Shown: positions 44,434 to 54,331, counted from the stretch's first letter. The stretch is DNA of 64,000 nt from Pseudomonas koreensis (GCF_025447595.1 NZ_JAOEJU010000007.1:62001-126000); one strand, 5' to 3'. Numbers and translations are program-made. Notes: generated by a model from the sequence alone, not told the origin.

Positions 44434-46704
44434 ATGAGCTTCGGCGCCGATGAAGAGATCCTTCAGGATTTCCTGGTTGAGGCCGGCGAGATTCTTGAGC
44501 AACTGTCCGAACAACTGGTCGAGCTGGAAAGCCGCCCGGATGACGCAGATCTGCTCAATGCAATTTTTCGCGGTTTCCACACTGTAAAAGGGGGCGCCGG
44601 CTTCCTTCAGCTCAACGAGCTGGTGGAGTGCTGTCACATCGCCGAAAACGTGTTCGACATCCTGCGCAAGGGTGAGCGTCGCGTAGATGCAGAACTGATG
44701 GACGTGGTGCTTGAAGCGCTGGACGCGGTGAACAGCATGTTCGGCGAAGTCCGCGATCGCAGCCCGATCACTGCGGCTACCCCGGAACTGTTGGCCGCTC
44801 TGTCGCGCCTGGCCGAACCGCAGTCGGCCGATGAGGTTGCGGCTTCCCCCGTTGCCGAGATGATCGAAGAACTGGTCGTCGAAGGCGATTCGGGCGACAT
44901 CACCGATAACGAATTTGAGCAGTTGCTGGACTCGCTGAACGCCGTCAAGGCCGAAGCCGAAGCCCCGGCGGCTGCCGCTGCGCCTGCTTCCGATGAAGCA
45001 GCCAGCGATGAAATCACCGACGCCGAGTTCGAGTCGCTGCTCGACCAGTTGCATGGCAAGGGCCAGTTCGCGGCCGACGCCGTGGCACCCGCGGCTGCAG
45101 CTCCGGCGGCTCCTGCGGCGGGCGACAGCTCGGACATCACCGACGACGAATTCGAAGCCTTGCTCGATCAGTTGCACGGCAAGGGCAACTTTGCCGTCGA
45201 TGCGCTGGAGTCGGCGATTGCTTCCGTTCCTGCGACGGCTGCTCCGGCAGCGGCTGCGGCCGGTAGCGATCTGATCACCGACCACGAGTTCGAATCGCTG
45301 CTCGACGATCTGCATGGCAAAGGCAAGTTCACTGACGTCGCCACCGGTGCCGTCGTGACTGCCGGCACTGCTTCGGCTGTTGCGGCGCCTGCCGCCAAGG
45401 CCCCGGCGGCTGCGGCAAAACCTGCTGCAAAAGCGCCTGAGCCGAAAGCCGAACCGGCCAAACCGGCTGCCGCTGCTGCACCGGCTCCGGCCCGTGCACC
45501 GGCGACTCCGCCACCGGAAAAACCGGCGAGCGAAGCCGAAACCACCGTTCGCGTCGATACCGCGCGTCTCGACGAGATCATGAACATGGTCGGCGAACTG
45601 GTGCTGGTGCGTAACCGTCTGGTGCGCCTGGGCCTGAACAGCGGCGACGAAGCCATGCAAAAGGCTGTGTCGAACCTCGACGTCGTCACCGCCGACTTGC
45701 AGACCTCGGTGATGAAGACCCGGATGCAGCCGATCAAGAAAGTTTTCGGCCGCTTCCCGCGTCTGGTTCGCGACCTCGCGCGTCAGCTCAAGAAAGAGAT
45801 CAACCTGGAACTGGTGGGCGAAGAGACCGACCTCGACAAGAACCTCGTCGAGGCACTGGCCGACCCGCTGGTCCACTTGGTACGCAACGCGGTCGACCAC
45901 GGCATCGAGTCGCCGGAAGAACGCGAAGCGTCGGGCAAGGCTCGTGGCGGCAAGGTGATCCTGGCCGCCGAGCAGGAAGGCGACCACATCCTGCTGTCGA
46001 TCTCCGACGACGGCAAGGGCATGGACCCGAACGTCCTGCGCGCCATCGCCGTGAAACGCGGTGTGATGGACAAGGATGCCGCCGATCGCCTGAGCGACAC
46101 CGAGTGCTACAACCTGATTTTCGCTCCGGGTTTCTCGACCAAGACCGAGATCTCCGACGTGTCCGGCCGCGGTGTCGGCATGGACGTGGTAAAGACCAAG
46201 ATTTCCCAGCTCAACGGTTCGATCAACATCTACTCGACCAAGGGCCAGGGCTCGAAGATCGTCATCAAGGTGCCGCTGACGCTGGCGATCATGCCGACGC
46301 TGATGGTGATGCTCGGCAATCAGGCGTTCGCGTTCCCGCTGGTGAACGTCAACGAAATCTTCCACCTCGACCTGTCGACCACCAACGTGGTGGATGGCCA
46401 GGAAGTGGTGATCGTGCGGGACAAGGCGCTGCCATTGTTCTACCTCAAGCGCTGGCTGGTCAGCTCCGCCGCTCACGAAGAGCAGCGCGAAGGCCATGTG
46501 GTGATCCTTTCGGTGGGCACCCAGCGGATCGGCTTCGTCGTCGATCAACTGGTCGGCCAGGAAGAAGTGGTCATCAAGCCATTGGGCAAGATGCTCCAGG
46601 GAACTCCGGGCATGTCCGGCGCCACCATCACCGGTGACGGCCGCATTGCACTGATTCTCGATGTTCCGAGCATGCTCAAGCGTTACGCCGCACGGCGTAT
46701 TTGA
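44434..46704 (+). CDS. cheA: Chemotaxis histidine kinase CheA
   Basis: This 756-aa kinase has an N-terminal Hpt domain with H49 in [13 protein letters not shown]. Residues 154-297 hold four copies of an ITDxEFExLLDxLHGKG-like motif between Ala-rich spacers, with no visible P2 fold. An Ala/Pro/Lys linker (about 305-370) follows, then the P3 dimerisation helices, the HATPase domain ([20 protein letters not shown]) and the CheW-like P5 domain at the C-terminus. It phosphorylates CheY and CheB. Confidence 0.95.
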   Translation: MSFGADEEILQDFLVEAGEILEQLSEQLVELESRPDDADLLNAIFRGFHTVKGGAGFLQLNELVECCHIAENVFDILRKGERRVDAELMDVVLEALDAVNSMFGEVRDRSPITAATPELLAALSRLAEPQSADEVAASPVAEMIEELVVEGDSGDITDNEFEQLLDSLNAVKAEAEAPAAAAAPASDEAASDEITDAEFESLLDQLHGKGQFAADAVAPAAAAPAAPAAGDSSDITDDEFEALLDQLHGKGNFAVDALESAIASVPATAAPAAAAAGSDLITDHEFESLLDDLHGKGKFTDVATGAVVTAGTASAVAAPAAKAPAAAAKPAAKAPEPKAEPAKPAAAAAPAPARAPATPPPEKPASEAETTVRVDTARLDEIMNMVGELVLVRNRLVRLGLNSGDEAMQKAVSNLDVVTADLQTSVMKTRMQPIKKVFGRFPRLVRDLARQLKKEINLELVGEETDLDKNLVEALADPLVHLVRNAVDHGIESPEEREASGKARGGKVILAAEQEGDHILLSISDDGKGMDPNVLRAIAVKRGVMDKDAADRLSDTECYNLIFAPGFSTKTEISDVSGRGVGMDVVKTKISQLNGSINIYSTKGQGSKIVIKVPLTLAIMPTLMVMLGNQAFAFPLVNVNEIFHLDLSTTNVVDGQEVVIVRDKALPLFYLKRWLVSSAAHEEQREGHVVILSVGTQRIGFVVDQLVGQEEVVIKPLGKMLQGTPGMSGATITGDGRIALILDVPSMLKRYAARRI

Positions 46705-46753
46705 ATCCGGGGCGGCGGGGCGACAACGTTCCGCCGCACCTAATGGAGTGTTT

Positions 46754-47890
46754 ATGGCAGTCAAAGTCCTGGTGGTGGACGATTCGGGTTTTTTCCGCCG
46801 CCGCGTCTCGGAAATTCTTTCAGCGGATCCGAGCATCCAGGTTGTCGGCACGGCAACCAACGGTAAAGAGGCGATCGATCAGGCCCTGGCCCTCAAGCCG
46901 GACGTGATCACCATGGACTACGAGATGCCGATGATGGATGGCATCACGGCCGTGCGGCACATCATGCAGCGCTGCCCGACCCCGGTGTTGATGTTCTCCT
47001 CGCTGACGCACGAAGGCGCCCGGGTCACTCTGGATGCGCTGGATGCCGGCGCGGTGGATTTCCTGCCGAAGAATTTCGAAGACATCTCCCGCAATCCGGA
47101 GAAGGTCAAGCAACTGCTGTGCGAAAAGGTTCACAGCATCTCGCGCAGCAACCGTCGTTTCAGTGCCTACAGTGCGCCGGCGCCTGCCGCTGCACCTGCG
47201 CCTGCGTCGACTCCTGCGCCGGCGCCGTCGAGTTTTGGCAGCCACAGTGCTCCGGTCCGTCCGGCACCTGCGCCTGCTCCGACTCGCGCGCCAGCGGCCA
47301 GCGCTTCGTCGCCGGCCCCGAAACGCAAAAACTACAAGCTCGTCGCGATTGGTACGTCGACCGGCGGCCCGGTAGCCCTGCAACGGGTCCTGACCCAGTT
47401 GCCGGCCAGCTTCCCGGCGCCGATCGTGCTGATCCAGCACATGCCGGCGGCCTTCACCAAGGCCTTCGCCGAGCGTCTGGACAAGCTGTGCCGCATCAGC
47501 GTCAAGGAAGCCGAGGATGGCGACATCCTGCGTCCGGGCCTGGCGCTGCTGGCACCGGGTGGCAAGCAGATGATGATCGATGGCCGTGGCGCGGTGAAAA
47601 TCCTGCCGGGCGACGAGCGTCTGAACTACAAGCCGTGCGTGGACATCACCTTCGGTTCTGCAGCCAAGTCCTACAGCGACAAAGTTCTGGCGGTCGTACT
47701 GACCGGCATGGGCGCCGACGGCCGCGAAGGTGCGCGCCTGCTCAAGCAGGGCGGCAGCACGGTCTGGGCTCAGGACGAAGCCAGTTGCGTGATCTACGGC
47801 ATGCCAATGGCCATCGTCAAAGCTGACCTCGCCGATGCGGTGTACAGCCTGGACGATATCGGCAAGCACCTGGTCGAGGCGTGCGTCTGA
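46754..47890 (+). CDS. cheB: Chemotaxis methylesterase CheB
   Basis: This 378-aa protein has a receiver domain with D55 in [14 protein letters not shown], then an unusually long Ala/Pro-rich linker (about 140-190), and the methylesterase domain with the catalytic Ser in [12 protein letters not shown], His in [15 protein letters not shown] and Asp in [14 protein letters not shown]. It removes methyl groups from receptors in adaptation. ATG 46754 follows GGAGTG; its stop overlaps the motC start by one base. Confidence 0.95.
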   Translation: MAVKVLVVDDSGFFRRRVSEILSADPSIQVVGTATNGKEAIDQALALKPDVITMDYEMPMMDGITAVRHIMQRCPTPVLMFSSLTHEGARVTLDALDAGAVDFLPKNFEDISRNPEKVKQLLCEKVHSISRSNRRFSAYSAPAPAAAPAPASTPAPAPSSFGSHSAPVRPAPAPAPTRAPAASASSPAPKRKNYKLVAIGTSTGGPVALQRVLTQLPASFPAPIVLIQHMPAAFTKAFAERLDKLCRISVKEAEDGDILRPGLALLAPGGKQMMIDGRGAVKILPGDERLNYKPCVDITFGSAAKSYSDKVLAVVLTGMGADGREGARLLKQGGSTVWAQDEASCVIYGMPMAIVKADLADAVYSLDDIGKHLVEACV

Positions 47891-48630
47891 TGGATGTTCT
47901 AAGCCTTATCGGGATCATCATGGCGTTCGTCGCCATCATCGGCGGCAACTACCTTGAAGGCGGTCACCTCGGCGCACTGGCCAACGGCCCGGCGGCGCTG
48001 ATCGTGCTCGGTGGCACCATCGGTGCCGCGCTGCTGCAATCGCCGATGAGCGCGTTCAAGCGCGCCATGCAGATTCTGGCTTGGATCTTTTTCCCGCCGC
48101 GTGTGGACCTGGCCGGCGGCATCGACCGCGTGGTCAACTGGAGCCTCACCGCACGCAAGGAAGGCCTGCTGGGTCTGGAAGGCGTGGCGGATGCCGAGCC
48201 TGATGCCTACTCGCGCAAGGGGCTGCAACTGCTGGTCGACGGCGCCGAGCCAGAAGCGATCCGCAGCATCCTCGAGGTGGATTTCTACACTCAGGAGGCC
48301 CGCGACATCGAGGCCGCCAAAGTGTTTGAAAGCATGGGCGGCTATGCGCCGACCATCGGCATCATCGGTGCGGTGATGGGCCTGATCCACGTGATGGGCA
48401 ACCTGGCCGATCCGTCGCAACTGGGCAACGGGATCGCGGTCGCGTTCGTCGCCACTATCTACGGTGTGGCCAGTGCCAACCTGGTGTTGCTGCCGGTTGC
48501 CGCCAAGCTCAAGTCAATTGCATTGCGGCAGTCGCGTTATCGCGAAATGTTGTTGGAAGGTATTTTGTCGATCGCTGAAGGTGAAAACCCACGCTCCATC
48601 GAGTTGAAGCTTCAGGGCTTCATGGATTAA
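47890..48630 (+). CDS. motC: Flagellar stator protein MotC (MotA/PomA type)
   Basis: This 246-aa membrane protein has four predicted helices (LIGIIMAFVAIIGGNYLEGG at the start; GYAPTIGIIGAVMGLIHVMG later) and a cytoplasmic loop that contacts FliG. In pseudomonads MotCD is the stator pair encoded with the che genes; MotAB lies elsewhere. ATG 47890 shares a base with the cheB stop. Confidence 0.95.
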   Translation: MDVLSLIGIIMAFVAIIGGNYLEGGHLGALANGPAALIVLGGTIGAALLQSPMSAFKRAMQILAWIFFPPRVDLAGGIDRVVNWSLTARKEGLLGLEGVADAEPDAYSRKGLQLLVDGAEPEAIRSILEVDFYTQEARDIEAAKVFESMGGYAPTIGIIGAVMGLIHVMGNLADPSQLGNGIAVAFVATIYGVASANLVLLPVAAKLKSIALRQSRYREMLLEGILSIAEGENPRSIELKLQGFMD

Positions 48631-48642
48631 GGGACTAACCTC

Positions 48643-49533
48643 ATGGCACGTCGTCGCCAGCATGAAGAGCACGTAAACCATGAACGTTGGCTGGTTTCCT
48701 ACGCCGACTTCATCACCTTGCTCTTTGCCTTTTTCGTGGTGATGTACTCCATCTCGTCGATCAACGAAGGCAAGTACAAGATCATTTCCGAAGCGCTGAT
48801 CGGGGTCTTCACCGACTCCGACCGTGCGCTCAAGCCGATCCCGATCGGTGAAGAACGACCCAAGACCGTGACCCCGGCCAAGCCGCTGGTCAAGGATGCC
48901 GAACAGGTCGACGCCGGCATCGCCGGGGCCAGCGATCCGCTGAAAAGCATCGCCGATGACATCAGTGCCGCGTTCGGCGACCTGATCTCCTCGAACCAGA
49001 TGACCGTGCGCGGCAACGAACTGTGGGTCGAGATCGAACTCAACTCCAGCCTGTTGTTCGGCAGCGGTGATGCGATGCCGAGCGACATCGCGTTCAACAT
49101 CATCGACAAGGTCGCGGCGATCCTCAAACCGTTCGACAACCCGATCCACGTCGAAGGCTTCACCGACGATCAACCGATCCGTACCGCGCAGTACCCGACC
49201 AACTGGGAACTGTCTTCGGCGCGTTCGGCCAGCATCGTACGGATGCTGGCGATGCAGGGTGTGAACCCCGGTCGTCTGGCTTCGGTGGGCTACGGCGAGT
49301 TTCAGCCGGTGGCCAACAACGCCACTGCCGAAGGCCGGGCGAAGAACCGTCGTGTAGTGCTGGTGGTGTCGCGCAATCTCGATGTGCGCCGCAGCCTGAC
49401 CGGCACCGGAACCGCCAATGCAACACCGGACGCCGCACTGAAGCGTGCTGGCACACAAACTGCACCGACCCCGGTCAAGACGCCGGGACGCGAGAGTGCC
49501 GTCAATTCTCCGTCGCCCGCATTAATACGCTGA
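48643..49533 (+). CDS. motD: Flagellar stator protein MotD (MotB type)
   Basis: This 296-aa protein has one N-terminal membrane helix with the proton-carrying Asp D22 in VSYADFITLLFAFFVVMYS and a C-terminal OmpA/peptidoglycan-binding domain (VEGFTDDQPIRTAQYPTNWE, ARSASIVRMLAMQGVNPGRL). The tail after about residue 255 is Thr/Pro/Ala-rich. It anchors MotC to the cell wall. Confidence 0.95.
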   Translation: MARRRQHEEHVNHERWLVSYADFITLLFAFFVVMYSISSINEGKYKIISEALIGVFTDSDRALKPIPIGEERPKTVTPAKPLVKDAEQVDAGIAGASDPLKSIADDISAAFGDLISSNQMTVRGNELWVEIELNSSLLFGSGDAMPSDIAFNIIDKVAAILKPFDNPIHVEGFTDDQPIRTAQYPTNWELSSARSASIVRMLAMQGVNPGRLASVGYGEFQPVANNATAEGRAKNRRVVLVVSRNLDVRRSLTGTGTANATPDAALKRAGTQTAPTPVKTPGRESAVNSPSPALIR

Positions 49534-49576
49534 ACCATGTCTTGGCCGAGCACCTCGGCCGAGAGGAACGATCCGA

Positions 49577-50365
49577 ATGAGAGTCTGGGCAGTCGCCAAT
49601 CAAAAGGGTGGTGTTGGTAAAACCACTTCTTCCATCGCTTTAGCCGGGTTGCTGGCCGAGGCGGGCAAGCGCGTGGTCGTGGTCGATCTCGACCCGCACG
49701 GCTCGATGACCAGCTATTTCGGTTACGACCCCGACAGCCTGGAACACAGCAACTACGACCTGTTTCTGCACAAGGGCACGGTGCCGCAAGGCTTGCCGGG
49801 TCAATTGCTGTTGTCGACCAGCGATGAACGTATTTCCCTGTTACCGTCGAGCACCGCACTGGCCACCCTCGAGCGCCAGTCACCGGGGCAGAGTGGCCTG
49901 GGTCTGGTGATCGCCAAGAGTCTGGCGCAACTGTGGCAGGACTTCGATTACGCGATCATCGATAGCCCGCCGTTGCTCGGCGTGCTGATGGTCAACGCCC
50001 TGGCTGCGAGTCAGCAACTGGTGATCCCGGTGCAGACCGAGCATCTGGCCGTCAAAGGTCTGGAGCGCATGGTCAACACCCTGGCGATGATCAACCGCTC
50101 ACGCAAACAGGCGCTGCCGTTCAGCATCGTGCCGACCCTGTTCGACCGCCGCACCCAGGCGTCGATGGGCACCTTGCGCGTGCTGCGCGACAAATTCCCC
50201 GACGAGATCTGGCAGGGTTACATCCCGGTCGATACCCGTCTGCGCGACGCCAGCCGTGCCGGTGTCACCCCTTCGCAGTTCGACGGCAAGAGCCGTGGCG
50301 TGCTGGCTTACCGCGCGCTGCTCAAGCATCTGCTGGCGCAGCAACTCGTTCCGCAGGTGGCTTGA
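49577..50365 (+). CDS. parC: ParA-family ATPase for polar chemotaxis arrays, ParC
   Basis: This 262-aa protein has Walker A KGGVGKTT at residues 10-17, VVVVDLDPHGSMTSYFGYDP and YAIIDSPPLLGVLMVNAL. In Vibrio and Pseudomonas, ParC located beside the che genes places chemotaxis clusters at the pole with ParP, rather than segregating the chromosome. The next gene, parP, overlaps or abuts its end. Confidence 0.88.
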   Translation: MRVWAVANQKGGVGKTTSSIALAGLLAEAGKRVVVVDLDPHGSMTSYFGYDPDSLEHSNYDLFLHKGTVPQGLPGQLLLSTSDERISLLPSSTALATLERQSPGQSGLGLVIAKSLAQLWQDFDYAIIDSPPLLGVLMVNALAASQQLVIPVQTEHLAVKGLERMVNTLAMINRSRKQALPFSIVPTLFDRRTQASMGTLRVLRDKFPDEIWQGYIPVDTRLRDASRAGVTPSQFDGKSRGVLAYRALLKHLLAQQLVPQVA

Positions 50366-50367
50366 GC

Positions 50368-51315
50368 ATGAATCGGCCGATCAAGCTGACGTCGAAGCCG
50401 CAACTGGCGTTGCAGTCCTATCTGGACGGCTTGCTGACGGAGGTGACGGACGAGGTCGAGCAGGAAGTCGTAGCGCCGGTCGAGGTGGTCGAGACCGCCG
50501 CGGCACTCGATGAATTCCAGGCCGCTGTCCTTGAAGAGCAGGCCCGGGATGCGCAAAAAGCCGCCCGACCGATCGCCCCGGTTGCAGCACCTGCCGCTGT
50601 GGTAGCGAAGGCACCGGCGACGTTGATCAAAGAGCCTGAGCCGGTGCGCGTGGTCTCGACTCTGGCACCGCTGCTGCAAACCCAACTTCTGCAAACGCCT
50701 CCGGTTCCCGTGGCACCAGAACCTGAAGCGCCTGCGCCAGCCCCGGTCGAACCGACCCTGGTTGCGCCGCTGGTCGAAGTGCATCTACCGCCAAACAATA
50801 CGCCGCCACCGCTGGAAACCGACGGCCGTCCGGCCTGGGCTTCGGAAGCATTCGAATGCCTGTTGTTCGACGTGGCCGGGTTGACGCTGGCGGTGCCACT
50901 GGTGTGCCTCGGCTCGATCTATTCGCTGGCCGGCCATGAGCTGACGCCGCTGTTCGGCCAGCCGGAATGGTTCCTCGGGATTTTGCCGAGCCAGGCCGGC
51001 AACCTGAAGGTGCTGGACACCGCACGCTGGGTCATGCCGGATCGCTACCGCGATGACTTCCGTCAGGGCCTGCAATACGTGATTTCGGTGCAGGGTTACG
51101 AGTGGGGCCTGGCGGTGCATCAGGTCAGTCGCTCGTTGCGCCTGGACCCGAATGAAATCAAATGGAGAAGTCACCGGGGTCAGCGGCCATGGCTCGCCGG
51201 CACGGTGATTGAACACATGTGCGCCTTGCTCGATGTTTCCGCTCTGGCCGAGTTGATCGCCAGCGGTGGGGCAAAGCACATGTCCGGCAGTAAGCCGAAC
51301 CACAAACCGACATAA
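50368..51315 (+). CDS. parP: ParP-like protein with C-terminal CheW domain
   Basis: The protein has 315 aa. The N-terminal ~150 residues are Pro/Ala/Val/Glu-rich and probably disordered. The C-terminal CheW-like domain (about 155-300) begins with ECLLFDVAGLTLAVPLVCLG. ParP proteins bridge ParC to CheA and the array. Start ATG 50368 lies two bases after the parC stop; an in-frame TTG at 50362 is possible. Name assigned from its pairing with parC. Confidence 0.82.
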   Translation: MNRPIKLTSKPQLALQSYLDGLLTEVTDEVEQEVVAPVEVVETAAALDEFQAAVLEEQARDAQKAARPIAPVAAPAAVVAKAPATLIKEPEPVRVVSTLAPLLQTQLLQTPPVPVAPEPEAPAPAPVEPTLVAPLVEVHLPPNNTPPPLETDGRPAWASEAFECLLFDVAGLTLAVPLVCLGSIYSLAGHELTPLFGQPEWFLGILPSQAGNLKVLDTARWVMPDRYRDDFRQGLQYVISVQGYEWGLAVHQVSRSLRLDPNEIKWRSHRGQRPWLAGTVIEHMCALLDVSALAELIASGGAKHMSGSKPNHKPT

Positions 51316-51388
51316 AGACAGTACCGGCATTCAAATGCCGGCGAACGAAACACACACCGCCAGGCGCGGTTTTTCGAGGGGCTAGGGT

Positions 51389-51874
51389 ATGAACGACAAG
51401 GCTACGGCGGCAAAGGGTTCCGAAGATCCGATCCTGCAATGGGTGACCTTCAAGCTGGACAACGAAACCTACGGCATCAACGTGATGCGCGTTCAGGAAG
51501 TCCTGCGCTACACCGAGATCGCTCCGGTGCCGGGTGCGCCAAGCTACGTGCTGGGCATCATCAACCTGCGCGGCAACGTGGTGACCGTGATCGATACCCG
51601 TCAGCGCTTCGGCCTGATGAGCGGTGAGATCAGCGACAACACCCGTATTGTCATCATCGAAGCCGACAAGCAAGTCGTGGGCATCATGGTCGACAGCGTG
51701 GCCGAAGTGGTTTACCTGCGTCAGTCGGAAATCGAGACCGCACCGAACGTCGGTAACGAAGAGTCGGCCAAGTTCATCCAGGGCGTGTGCAACAAGAACA
51801 ACGAGTTGCTGATCCTGGTCGAGCTGGACAAGATGATGAGCGAAGAAGAATGGTCGGAACTGGAGAACATCTGA
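51389..51874 (+). CDS. cheW: Chemotaxis coupling protein CheW
   Basis: This 161-aa scaffold protein couples receptors to CheA. The full CheW fold is visible: LQWVTFKLDNETYGINVMRV, YVLGIINLRGNVVTVIDTRQ and VGIMVDSVAEVVYLRQSEIE. The C-terminal tail is acidic (KMMSEEEWSELENI). The DUF2802 gene starts at the next base. Confidence 0.96.
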   Translation: MNDKATAAKGSEDPILQWVTFKLDNETYGINVMRVQEVLRYTEIAPVPGAPSYVLGIINLRGNVVTVIDTRQRFGLMSGEISDNTRIVIIEADKQVVGIMVDSVAEVVYLRQSEIETAPNVGNEESAKFIQGVCNKNNELLILVELDKMMSEEEWSELENI

Positions 51875-52267
51875 TTGATTCTCGAGGTAGCGGTCATTGT
51901 CCTGTTCCTGTTCTGGGCAGGCACGCTGGCGATGTTTCTGGCGTACATCAAGGCGCAGCGCGTGATCGCTGCGCAACAGGCCCAGGGCGATGCGCTGCGT
52001 GATCAGCGCATCAAGGACCTGGCCAAGCGTGTCGACGATTACCAGAACGGCAACGTGCGCATGGGCGAAGCCCTGCACGAGCTGCGCTCGGTCGTCGGTC
52101 CGATCCCGGACAAAATCAGCCAGCTCGAACAGCGGGATCCTTCCAGCCTGTCATTCGCCCAGGCGGCGAAACTGGTGGGGATGGGCGCAAGCGTTGATGA
52201 GCTGACTCAGTCCTGCGGGTTGACCCAGGCTGAGGCGGAGTTGATGCGCAAGCTGCACAAGAACTGA
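51875..52267 (+). CDS. DUF2802 membrane protein of the chemotaxis operon
   Basis: This 130-aa protein has one N-terminal membrane helix (LEVAVIVLFLFWAGTLAMFL), a coiled-coil (QQAQGDALRDQRIKDLAKRV) and a C-terminal helix-turn-helix-like segment (AAKLVGMGASVDELTQSCGL, then TQAEAELMRKLH). It starts at TTG 51875 immediately after the cheW stop; the position and hydrophobic N-terminus support it. A similar gene follows cheW in other pseudomonads. The function is not known to me. Confidence 0.75.
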   Translation: MILEVAVIVLFLFWAGTLAMFLAYIKAQRVIAAQQAQGDALRDQRIKDLAKRVDDYQNGNVRMGEALHELRSVVGPIPDKISQLEQRDPSSLSFAQAAKLVGMGASVDELTQSCGLTQAEAELMRKLHKN

Positions 52268-52287
52268 TTTTTGCGCTCAAGCTGATG

Positions 52288-52367
52288 GCCTATTCGCGAG
52301 CAAGCTCGCTCCCACATTAGATCGGTGTACGCCGAACCAATGTGGGAGCGAGCTTGCTCGCGAAGGC
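52288..52367. repeat. REPIN between the chemotaxis operon and the minus-strand fliK-like operon
   Basis: TATTCGCGAGCAAGCTCGCT with CCCACA (52291-52316) is mirrored by TGTGGGAGCGAGCTTGCTCG with CGAAGGC (52341-52367). It lies between the convergent ends of the DUF2802 and FlhB-like genes, where REPINs are often tolerated. Confidence 0.93.
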
Positions 52368-52379
52368 GTCTTTGAAGTC

Positions 52380-52709
52380 TCAGTAATCGTCGCCGCGTTC
52401 GGTGACGTCTTTCTCGACCATCGGTGCATCCGGGTCGTGCCCTTGCGGGAACTTGCCCTTGAGGTTCCAGGCAAACGCGATGATCTCGGCGATCGTGCGG
52501 TACAGCTCTTCAGGGATGCTGTCGCCCAGTTCCATCCGCGCCAGCAGTTTCACCAGCTCGGCGTTTTCGTAGATCGGCACTTCACAGTCACGGGCGATCC
52601 GCAGGATTTCTTCGGCCAGTGCTTCGTCGCCCTTGGCGGTGAGGGTCGGGGCGTGGCTGCCGTCGTATTTGAGGGCGATGGCCTGGCGTGGAGCGGTGGT
52701 GTCATTCAT
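52380..52709 (-). CDS. FlhB C-domain-like protein (FlhX/YlqH type)
   Basis: This 109-aa protein aligns with the region of FlhB just after the autocleavage site: RQAIALKYDGSHAPTLTAKG corresponds to HYAVALKYDSEKGGAPLLLA in FlhB. The membrane part and the NPTH motif are absent. It therefore mimics the FlhB(CC) fragment left after cleavage. H. pylori FlhX and B. subtilis YlqH are known proteins of this kind, and FlhX can substitute for the FlhB fragment. The start overlaps the stop of the upstream FliK-like gene (ATGA). Confidence 0.85.
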   Translation of the reverse strand: MNDTTAPRQAIALKYDGSHAPTLTAKGDEALAEEILRIARDCEVPIYENAELVKLLARMELGDSIPEELYRTIAEIIAFAWNLKGKFPQGHDPDAPMVEKDVTERGDDY

Positions 52710-54280
52710 GCGGTTTCGTCGACCCAGCGGTGTTCGAGGCGGGTTTGGATGCCTTGCGGCGGGGTGCCGAGGTGGCAGTCGAGGTCGCCGACATTCAGCC
52801 CGGAATCCAGTAGGCGCTGACGCAGGGCGGTCAGGTTGCTTTCGATCAGGCTCGCGGTGTACGGCCGCTCGGCCCACAGCTGACTGGACAGGCTGCCGCT
52901 GATCAATTGCGCCTGAATCTGCATCGGCCCCAGCGGTTCCAAGTCGAACGCCAGATCGACGCGCCACAGTTGTTGTTTCGGTTCGCGCTCATCGCGGCGC
53001 TGTTCGTTCGCTTCCTGTTTCTCCGGTGCTTCCTCGCGCTGGAACTTGACCTGCAACGGCACGATGTCCTGCATATTGCGCATCGGGATTTCCAGTTGCC
53101 AGGTGCTGAGCAGGCGGCCGTCGTCGGTGACGCCGGTCTGTTCGAGACTCGACAGCTGATGGCTTTGCAGGCGCGACACGGCGGCTGCAGCGAGGCGCAG
53201 CAAGTGTTCCAGATCGCCTTCACCTTCCAGACTTTGCAGCAGCCGGTCGGGCAGCGGGAAACTGCTCGGCACCGGTTTCGCGCTGACCTGACCGAGCATG
53301 CCGAGGGCGTTGCGCACGAAGCTCGGCAATGCCTGAGCCAGGGTGTTGGCGGCAATGATCGCATTCAGGTTGGTGTTGCCGGGCAGGCCGGGGGTGATCT
53401 GGGCGATCAGCTTGAGCAGATCGGCTTTCATGTCCGGGGCCAATGTCGGGTTCTGCCCGGTCAGCAGTTTGGTCTCGAGGAACACGCCGCTGTTGGCCAG
53501 CGCCTGGGCCAGACCCTTTGGGGTGCTCAGTTGCTGCACGTCAGGAAGGTTGGCGAGCAGTTTGTCCACGGCCGCGCGCAAATCCTGGGACGTCTGATCG
53601 GTGGCGGGGGGCAGGCTTTGGAGCATTTTCAACAAGCCGTCGAGCGAGCCCTGACGGCTTTGCTGACTGACCAGTTGCTGGCTGACCGCCAGTTGTTCCT
53701 GGCGATTGCTCAGCGGCAGGAACTTCAGGGTCTGCGAATCCTGCACCAGCGCCGACAGCAAGGTGCCGATGCGCAGCGGTTGCGGGCTGTCGATGCTCAG
53801 GGTGCTTCCGCTCAACGCGGTATTGAGCAGGCTGACCATCGAGCGATACACCATCGGTTGCCCCGGCACCTGCGGCAAGACCTGAGCCGTCAGCACCTTG
53901 CCTTGCAGCAGCGTGCCGACCGGCAGTTGCGCGGTGTCGATGCGGGTGAGGGTGGCGACGCTGCTGGCGATGGCCTGTTGCACGGTGATCGCCAGATTGC
54001 CCGCCGACGGCTGGGTGATCGCCAGACTGGTGCCCTGAGGCAATGGCAGATTGCTGGTCGCCTGCACGGTGGTCTGACGGCCGCTGTCCAGCGTCACCTT
54101 GAGCAGCAACTCAAAGGTCTGATCCGCCTGCTTGAGCGACAACACCTCGGCCTTGGCACTCTGGCCGGCGGCAATCAGCCCGTCGACCGGCGTCAGCAAC
54201 TTCAGCAGCTCACCCACCTGCGGGCGAACGGTCGCCGGGGTGGTGGGCGGGAGCGGGAGGATGTTCATTTCGCCTGTCAT
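52706..54280 (-). CDS. Second FliK-like hook-length control family protein
   Basis: The protein has about 524 aa. Long Gln/Leu-rich N-terminal and middle regions are followed by a C-terminal Flg_hook-type domain (about 400-500) with DLAFDLEPLGPMQIQAQLIS and SLIESNLTALRQRLLDSGLN. It is unrelated at the N-terminus to the FliK at 29719-31080. Start codon at 54278-54280 (MTGEMNILPLPPT); an internal ATG at 54266-54268 has a better-spaced AGG. It is coupled to the FlhB-like gene, a pairing also found in B. subtilis (ylqG-ylqH). Confidence 0.82.
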   Translation of the reverse strand: MTGEMNILPLPPTTPATVRPQVGELLKLLTPVDGLIAAGQSAKAEVLSLKQADQTFELLLKVTLDSGRQTTVQATSNLPLPQGTSLAITQPSAGNLAITVQQAIASSVATLTRIDTAQLPVGTLLQGKVLTAQVLPQVPGQPMVYRSMVSLLNTALSGSTLSIDSPQPLRIGTLLSALVQDSQTLKFLPLSNRQEQLAVSQQLVSQQSRQGSLDGLLKMLQSLPPATDQTSQDLRAAVDKLLANLPDVQQLSTPKGLAQALANSGVFLETKLLTGQNPTLAPDMKADLLKLIAQITPGLPGNTNLNAIIAANTLAQALPSFVRNALGMLGQVSAKPVPSSFPLPDRLLQSLEGEGDLEHLLRLAAAAVSRLQSHQLSSLEQTGVTDDGRLLSTWQLEIPMRNMQDIVPLQVKFQREEAPEKQEANEQRRDEREPKQQLWRVDLAFDLEPLGPMQIQAQLISGSLSSQLWAERPYTASLIESNLTALRQRLLDSGLNVGDLDCHLGTPPQGIQTRLEHRWVDETA

Positions 54281-54331
54281 ACGCGGACACAACCTGAGGA
54301 AAATGCACTCTGGAGAGAGGATGGCGACATG

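Noticed and set aside
44893..45324. CheA repeats as a sequencing or assembly duplication
   Set aside because: The copies differ at many codons and in spacer length, so they are old repeats under selection rather than an artefact.
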